DNA of 64,000 nucleotides from Chlorokybus atmophyticus (lineage: Eukaryota; Streptophyta; Chlorokybophyceae; Chlorokybales; Chlorokybaceae): contig RHPI01000277.1 of the NCBI GenBank assembly GCA_009103225.1, positions 207,297 through 271,296 on the forward strand. Reading direction: 5' to 3'. The position numbers and the translations under genes were made by a program. Below, in pieces: positions 62,715-64,000 of this stretch; position 1 is the stretch's first letter, and each line of letters opens with the position of its first letter. Below the pieces are notes generated by a model. That model was not told the origin of the DNA and searched no databases. It was given only the letters and a program-made list of their open reading frames with translations.

Positions 62715-64000
62715 ATGCTGGCGTCAGCAATGCGGGCGGCGGTGGCGGGGAGGGCCCTGGCGAGGGCCACAAAGGTTGGAGCTGGTGTCGCATGGTACAG
62801 GACGGTGAGGTCGGTGACGACTGCGTCGCTGGAAAGTGGCGCTCAAGCGCTAGAGGAGGGTGAAGGCAGGTTATTGCATGAACAGCAGCAGCAGCGTCGC
62901 CTTCGGGAGCTGGAAGCTGGCACAAGTGGGCGTAGTCCAGCATGGGGAATATATGCTGAGGCAGTAGATATCACCAGCCTTCCGCGCCAAGAATTACGTC
63001 AGCGAGAGGCGCATGCACAATCTCAGGCATGCAGCGATCCAAGCAATGTGGCCTCCTTACAATCCGTAGTCTAGCATCGCTGTAGTGCAACCCTAGACTA
63101 GCCACTGCATCATGCATTAGCTGTTCAAGCGTTGTAAATCACACAGAGGTTCCGTCACGTCTGCAGCGTTGTGATCAGCATTGCCGTTTGCAAGCTTGCT
63201 AGGAGTCAATTGCTCAGCGGAAGCTTGTGTATGGGATCGGTGCTGTAGGGTTTCGGTGTCCATGTTGAAGGGCAGAGTATACTGAATTACATGTACAATT
63301 ATGTAACGTGCATGCAGCCATGTAAGTTCATATCGGTAGAGCGTTCGGCCGTTCTGAGTTGCAGCACATGCAGAAAGTTTCGCTCCAATTTGTTTTGGTT
63401 CTGGCGCTCTTACCAGAAGTGTTGGCGGGGTCATGCATCAGTGGTTGCACATGCAGAAAGTTACGCTCCAATTTTGTCGATCTGGCGCATACGTAACAGA
63501 AGTGTTGGCGGGGTCATGCATGATACCTCTCCTGAATACACTGTGATTGGACTTGTGGGAATGGGATTCAGTCACTGAGGTGGTAAAGAAGTTGAACTCA
63601 TGTGCTGTCTGTTTGTTGCAGGGTTTGGTGAGCGACATGTTGATAGATTCTTTTGGACGTCAGCACAACTACTTGAGAATTAGTCTTACCGAGAAGTGCA
63701 ATCTGCGGTGTAGATACTGCATGCCAGAGGATGGAGTGGATCTAACGGAAAAGTCGCAAACGCTCACAACAGCTGAGGTACTGCGTTGTGGATTGTTGGG
63801 CCTTTTTAAGGTTGCATGCTGAGAGCAATGGCGTTACACAGCAACATGTAGGTTTTGCATGGTGCGCCTGTGCAGTGCCGGCACAAACATCACTGTAATA
63901 GTGTTGCACGCTAACTATCATGTCTGTGTGCGCAGGTGGTGCGAGTGGCGGAGCTCTTTGTGGCAGGGGGTGTAGATAAAATACGGCTTACTGGAGGAGA
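62715..64000 (+). CDS. CNX2: CNX2/MoaA, GTP 3',8-cyclase (partial, runs off the window)
   Basis: A radical-SAM enzyme for the first step of molybdenum cofactor synthesis, in mitochondria in plants. The ATG at 62715 opens [20 protein letters not shown], an Arg/Ala-rich, acid-poor presequence. The first exon extends at most to 63,074; its donor is unresolved. A later exon, 63622-63777, reads [20 protein letters not shown] then [20 protein letters not shown], with the CxxxCxxC iron-sulfur motif. The next exon starts at 63936 with [22 protein letters not shown], containing the GGE motif of radical-SAM proteins. Whether an extra exon lies between 63,074 and 63,622 is unknown. Confidence 0.9.
63364..63522. 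repeat. Tandem duplication in CNX2 intron
   Basis: Two copies with an 83-bp period: both begin gcacatgcagaaagttwcgc and end agtgttggcggggtcatgca. They differ mainly in the middle. Confidence 0.9.

Overview
The window is nuclear DNA of a green-lineage eukaryote, most likely a green alga. The genes are split into many small exons with GT-AG introns. The gene set includes an alkaline/neutral invertase, a plant-type CYP71 cyclophilin-WD40 protein and CNX2, which are typical of Viridiplantae. I see no operons, ribosome-binding sites or bacterial features. I cannot name the species.

Positions 1-35,100 are a transposon graveyard. From the left it holds an antisense Ty3-type LTR with part of its leader, an unrecognised decayed element, a Z-DNA-prone stretch beside a 431-bp (GA)n array, and an APE-type LINE (plus strand) interrupted by a complete chromovirus (8670-14692, target duplication gcaat). 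A second APE-type LINE follows (minus strand, with an assembly gap in poly-G). Last comes a three-layer nest: a Ty3-like polyprotein with a PHD finger behind its integrase is split by a TG..CA insert that looks like a solo LTR (duplication gcact), which is itself split by a second chromovirus (26901-33919, duplication acata).

Positions 35,174-64,000 hold six host genes: a CYP71-like cyclophilin (minus), alkaline/neutral invertase (plus), a CAAX protease RCE1 homologue (minus), an SRPK-type kinase (minus), a mitochondrial-type aspartate aminotransferase (minus) and the start of CNX2/MoaA (plus, cut by the window end). CYP71/invertase and aminotransferase/CNX2 are head-to-head pairs with short shared upstream regions. 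For the five complete genes I could place all exon junctions so that the frame is kept throughout; the predicted proteins are 657, 494, 296, 548 and 466 residues.

Between the host genes lie a decayed non-LTR element of a type I associate with restriction-like endonucleases, split by an internally deleted pogo/Tc1-type transposon, and two ~500-bp elements with 77-89-bp terminal direct repeats (49316-49817 and 57518-58033). These two look like TRIMs, but both also carry tRNA-like A and B boxes with the same 43-bp spacing across the repeat/primer-site junction. They are the least conventional objects here. A second theme is short perfect hairpins with 3-nt loops. One is present in only one LTR of an LTR pair, so its origin by a local inverted template switch can be read directly.
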